From CAYMZZ01 sp047600605 (lineage in GTDB: Bacteria > Bacteroidota > Bacteroidia > Chitinophagales > Chitinophagaceae), in the NCBI GenBank assembly GCA_047600605.1, contig JASGKK010000003.1, positions 372,001-436,000 of the forward strand: 64,000 nucleotides of DNA. Direction: 5' to 3'. Positions 62,034 to 64,000 of the stretch are shown in pieces (positions within the stretch are counted from its first letter, which is position 1; every line of letters starts with the position of its first letter). A model generated the notes under the pieces. That model saw only the letters and a list, made by a program, of their open reading frames with translations, was not told where the DNA came from and did not search any database. A program made the position numbers and the translations under genes.

Positions 62034-64000
62034 ATGGGAGCAATCGGCGGAATTAGCTTACTGCTTATCGGAGGAATCGTATTTCTTTTATTCATTATTC
62101 TCTTTGCCTTTGCCACTTTTTACAAAAAAATTCCCCAGGGCAAAGCCATTGTGCGTACCGGTGTGGGAGGAGGAAAAGTAGCCTTCAACAGGGGTATGTA
62201 TGTAATCCCCATTCTGCACAAAATGGAGATCATGGATATCTCTGTAAAAAAACTGCAGATCGACCGGATGGAAAACGATGGCCTGATCTGTAAAGACAAT
62301 ATCCGTGCAGATATCAAAGTAGCCTTCTTTGTACGGGTAAATAAAAATGCAGACGATGTTTTGAACGTAGCCCAGATCATCGGCACCGAAAGGGCCAGCG
62401 ATGTAGACACGCTGCGCAACCTGTTTGAAGCCAAGTTTTCTGAAGCGCTCAAAACCGTAGGTAAAAAATTTGATTTTATCGAGCTCTACGAAGCCCGCCG
62501 TGAATTCAGAACCGAAATACTTGACATCATCGGTACCGATCTCAACGGGTATATTCTCGATGACTGTGCCATTGACTACCTGGAGCAAACAGAAGTAAAA
62601 TTCCTCAGCCCTCAAAACATCCTCGACTCACAGGGTATCAAAAAGATCACTGAACTCACTGCTGAGCAGAATGTGAAGGCCAACCTGATCAAACGCGAAG
62701 AAGAGAAGGTGATCAAAAAACAAAACGTGGAGGCACGCGAAGCTATTCTCGAACTGGAGCGCCAGATGGCCGAAAAAGAAGAGAAACAACGCCGTGAGAT
62801 CGACAATATCAAAGCCCGCGAGCAGGCTGAGATCACCAAGGTGCGTGAAGAAGAACGCCTGAGAGCAGAAACCGTACGTATCAGAACGGATGAGTCACTG
62901 GCCATCCAGGAAGAAAATAAACTCCGCCAGATCATTATCGCAGAAAAAAATAAACAGCGTACCGATGCTGTGGAAACAGAGCGCGTAGAAAAAGACCGTG
63001 CACTGGAAGCCACAGAGCGGGAAAAAATTGTAACACTGGCCCAGATTGAAAAGGAGAAAACACTGGAGGTAGAACGTAAAAACATACAGGATGTGATCCG
63101 CGACCGGGTGCGTCTCGAAAAAGGTGTGGTAGAAGAACAGCAGGGTGTGAAAGACCTGGAAGCCTTCCGTGAAGTAGAACGTAATAAGTCGGTAGGCATC
63201 ACAAAAGCCAGCCAGCAGGCAGAAGAAAAACTGATCTATACTGTAAAAGCTGCCGAAGCGGAGAAAAAAGCAGCGGAAGAAAAAGCCAAACAGCTCATCA
63301 TTGATGCTGAAGCCAAAAAAGAAGCGGCCGTGAAAGAAGCAGAGGCCCGTAAAATACTGGCCGAAGCCCAGGCCCGCGAAGAAGCCACATTGGGTCTGTC
63401 AGAAGCGGAAGTAATGATGGCTAAAGCGGATGCTGCCGAAAGACAGGGCTCCGTAGATGCAACTGTGATTGAAAAAATTGCCGAAGCCAAACGTAAGGAA
63501 GGTCTCACCCAGGCTGAAGTAACCAAAGAGAAAGCCCTGGCAGAAGCCGCCGGCATTGAAGAAAAAGCCGAAGCCATGAAAAAACTGGATGCAGTTGGTA
63601 AAGATCACGAAGAGTTCAAACTGCTGCTCACCAAAGAAAAAGACATCGCTCTGGCACAGATCAATATCCAGAAAGATATTGCCGATGCACAGGCCGTGGT
63701 ACTGGGTGATGCGCTGAAGTCGGCCCGGATTGATATCGTGGGTGGCGAAACCATGTTCTTCCAGAACATTATCAACCAGATATCCAATGCCAAAGGCTTT
63801 GACCGCCTGATCAATGAAAGTGAAAACGCTTCACAGATCAAAACGGCACTGATCGGTGATGGATCCAACAGTGGCGACCTGCTGGAACGCATCCGTGAAT
63901 TTGCAGAGAAGTATAATATTTCAACGAACGATATCAAGAACCTGACCATTTCAAGCCTTATTCTAAAAATGCAGCAGAAAAGCTCAGAAGGCGACCGCTC
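62034..64000 (+). CDS. flotillin-family protein (YqiK-like), partial at window end
   Basis: An open frame of 655 codons from ATG 62034 to the window end without a stop. It has one N-terminal membrane segment (ISLLLIGGIVFLLFIILFAF), a SPFH/band-7 domain (YKKIPQGKAIVRTGVGGGKV; ICKDNIRADIKVAFFVRVN), and a very long charged coiled coil rich in EKEEK/AEA repeats ending in the flotillin region. Flotillins organise membrane microdomains. This is the fourth gene in the YbjN-PspA-YqiJ-flotillin operon. Confidence 0.93.
   Translation, partial: MGAIGGISLLLIGGIVFLLFIILFAFATFYKKIPQGKAIVRTGVGGGKVAFNRGMYVIPILHKMEIMDISVKKLQIDRMENDGLICKDNIRADIKVAFFVRVNKNADDVLNVAQIIGTERASDVDTLRNLFEAKFSEALKTVGKKFDFIELYEARREFRTEILDIIGTDLNGYILDDCAIDYLEQTEVKFLSPQNILDSQGIKKITELTAEQNVKANLIKREEEKVIKKQNVEAREAILELERQMAEKEEKQRREIDNIKAREQAEITKVREEERLRAETVRIRTDESLAIQEENKLRQIIIAEKNKQRTDAVETERVEKDRALEATEREKIVTLAQIEKEKTLEVERKNIQDVIRDRVRLEKGVVEEQQGVKDLEAFREVERNKSVGITKASQQAEEKLIYTVKAAEAEKKAAEEKAKQLIIDAEAKKEAAVKEAEARKILAEAQAREEATLGLSEAEVMMAKADAAERQGSVDATVIEKIAEAKRKEGLTQAEVTKEKALAEAAGIEEKAEAMKKLDAVGKDHEEFKLLLTKEKDIALAQINIQKDIADAQAVVLGDALKSARIDIVGGETMFFQNIINQISNAKGFDRLINESENASQIKTALIGDGSNSGDLLERIREFAEKYNISTNDIKNLTISSLILKMQQKSSEGDR

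Noticed and set aside
1..64000. CRISPR arrays, rRNA genes, prophage or complete insertion sequences
   Set aside because: No regularly spaced repeats, no rRNA sequence and no transposase or phage structural protein were recognised.

Overview
The window is chromosomal DNA of a Bacteroidota bacterium, most likely in the Chitinophagaceae (Chitinophaga/Niastella-like). The reasons are a type IX secretion C-terminal sorting domain, many SusC/D-world style secreted and lipoprotein genes, promoters of the Bacteroidota form TTG-N19..21-TAnnTTTG, poor Shine-Dalgarno sites, and one- and two-component regulators typical of that family. No tool was run; all calls come from reading the sequence and protein motifs.

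Layout. 1-315: a terminator of an upstream gene and tRNA-Asn with its own terminator. 439-6366: an AT-rich accessory island beside the tRNA. It holds a GHKL-ATPase / STAS-like (DUF4325) / PIN triad, a Fic protein fused to a TOPRIM-like domain, and a type II restriction-modification set (Vsr, cytosine-5 methyltransferase, HNH nuclease) with overlapping genes. 7160-18881: ordinary core/accessory genes: ArsR-SRPBCC pair, secreted zinc-peptidase-like protein, T9SS cargo, AraC, NTF2-like, beta-lactamase-fold hydrolase, PIG-L deacetylase, a frameshifted rifampin ADP-ribosyltransferase and a DHFR-like reductase. 19142-19759: higBA toxin-antitoxin. 20304-26498: a TPR-tailed serine hydrolase, a large IPT-domain metalloprotease lipoprotein and an acyltransferase. 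26660-28929: a degraded zone with relics of an ArsR and a VOC/PhnB gene, followed by a nucleoside-phosphorylase-fold protein with an unrecognised N-terminal half.

29551-32276: DHFR-like reductase, HxlR regulator, thioredoxin-like and DsbA-like proteins. 32277-34183: inverted repeats and a surface protein with an internal peptide repeat. 34193-42148: a signalling/conflict-like locus. It has a propeller-type sensor kinase (split by one frameshift), a divergent clostripain-like (C11) peptidase, a NarL-type regulator with a small partner, then an operon of a basic small protein, a periplasmic/outer-membrane protein and a two-TM protein ending in a prokaryotic YEATS domain. This is my best candidate for an undescribed system. 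42169-49797: a carbohydrate-use cluster (GH13, GH127-like, MFS sugar porter, sugar isomerase, PhyH dioxygenase) with a divergent AraC activator.

49867-57002: TlpA-like thioredoxin protein, a TolC-HlyD-ABC2 permease efflux operon with two TTGGACAAA sites exactly 21 bp apart, and two AraC regulators. 57188-59231: two small envelope proteins and a RhuM-Doc fusion. 59355-64000: an XRE repressor divergent from a YbjN-like / PspA / YqiJ-like / flotillin membrane-stress operon, with a perfect inverted repeat lying between the two promoters; the flotillin runs off the end of the window.
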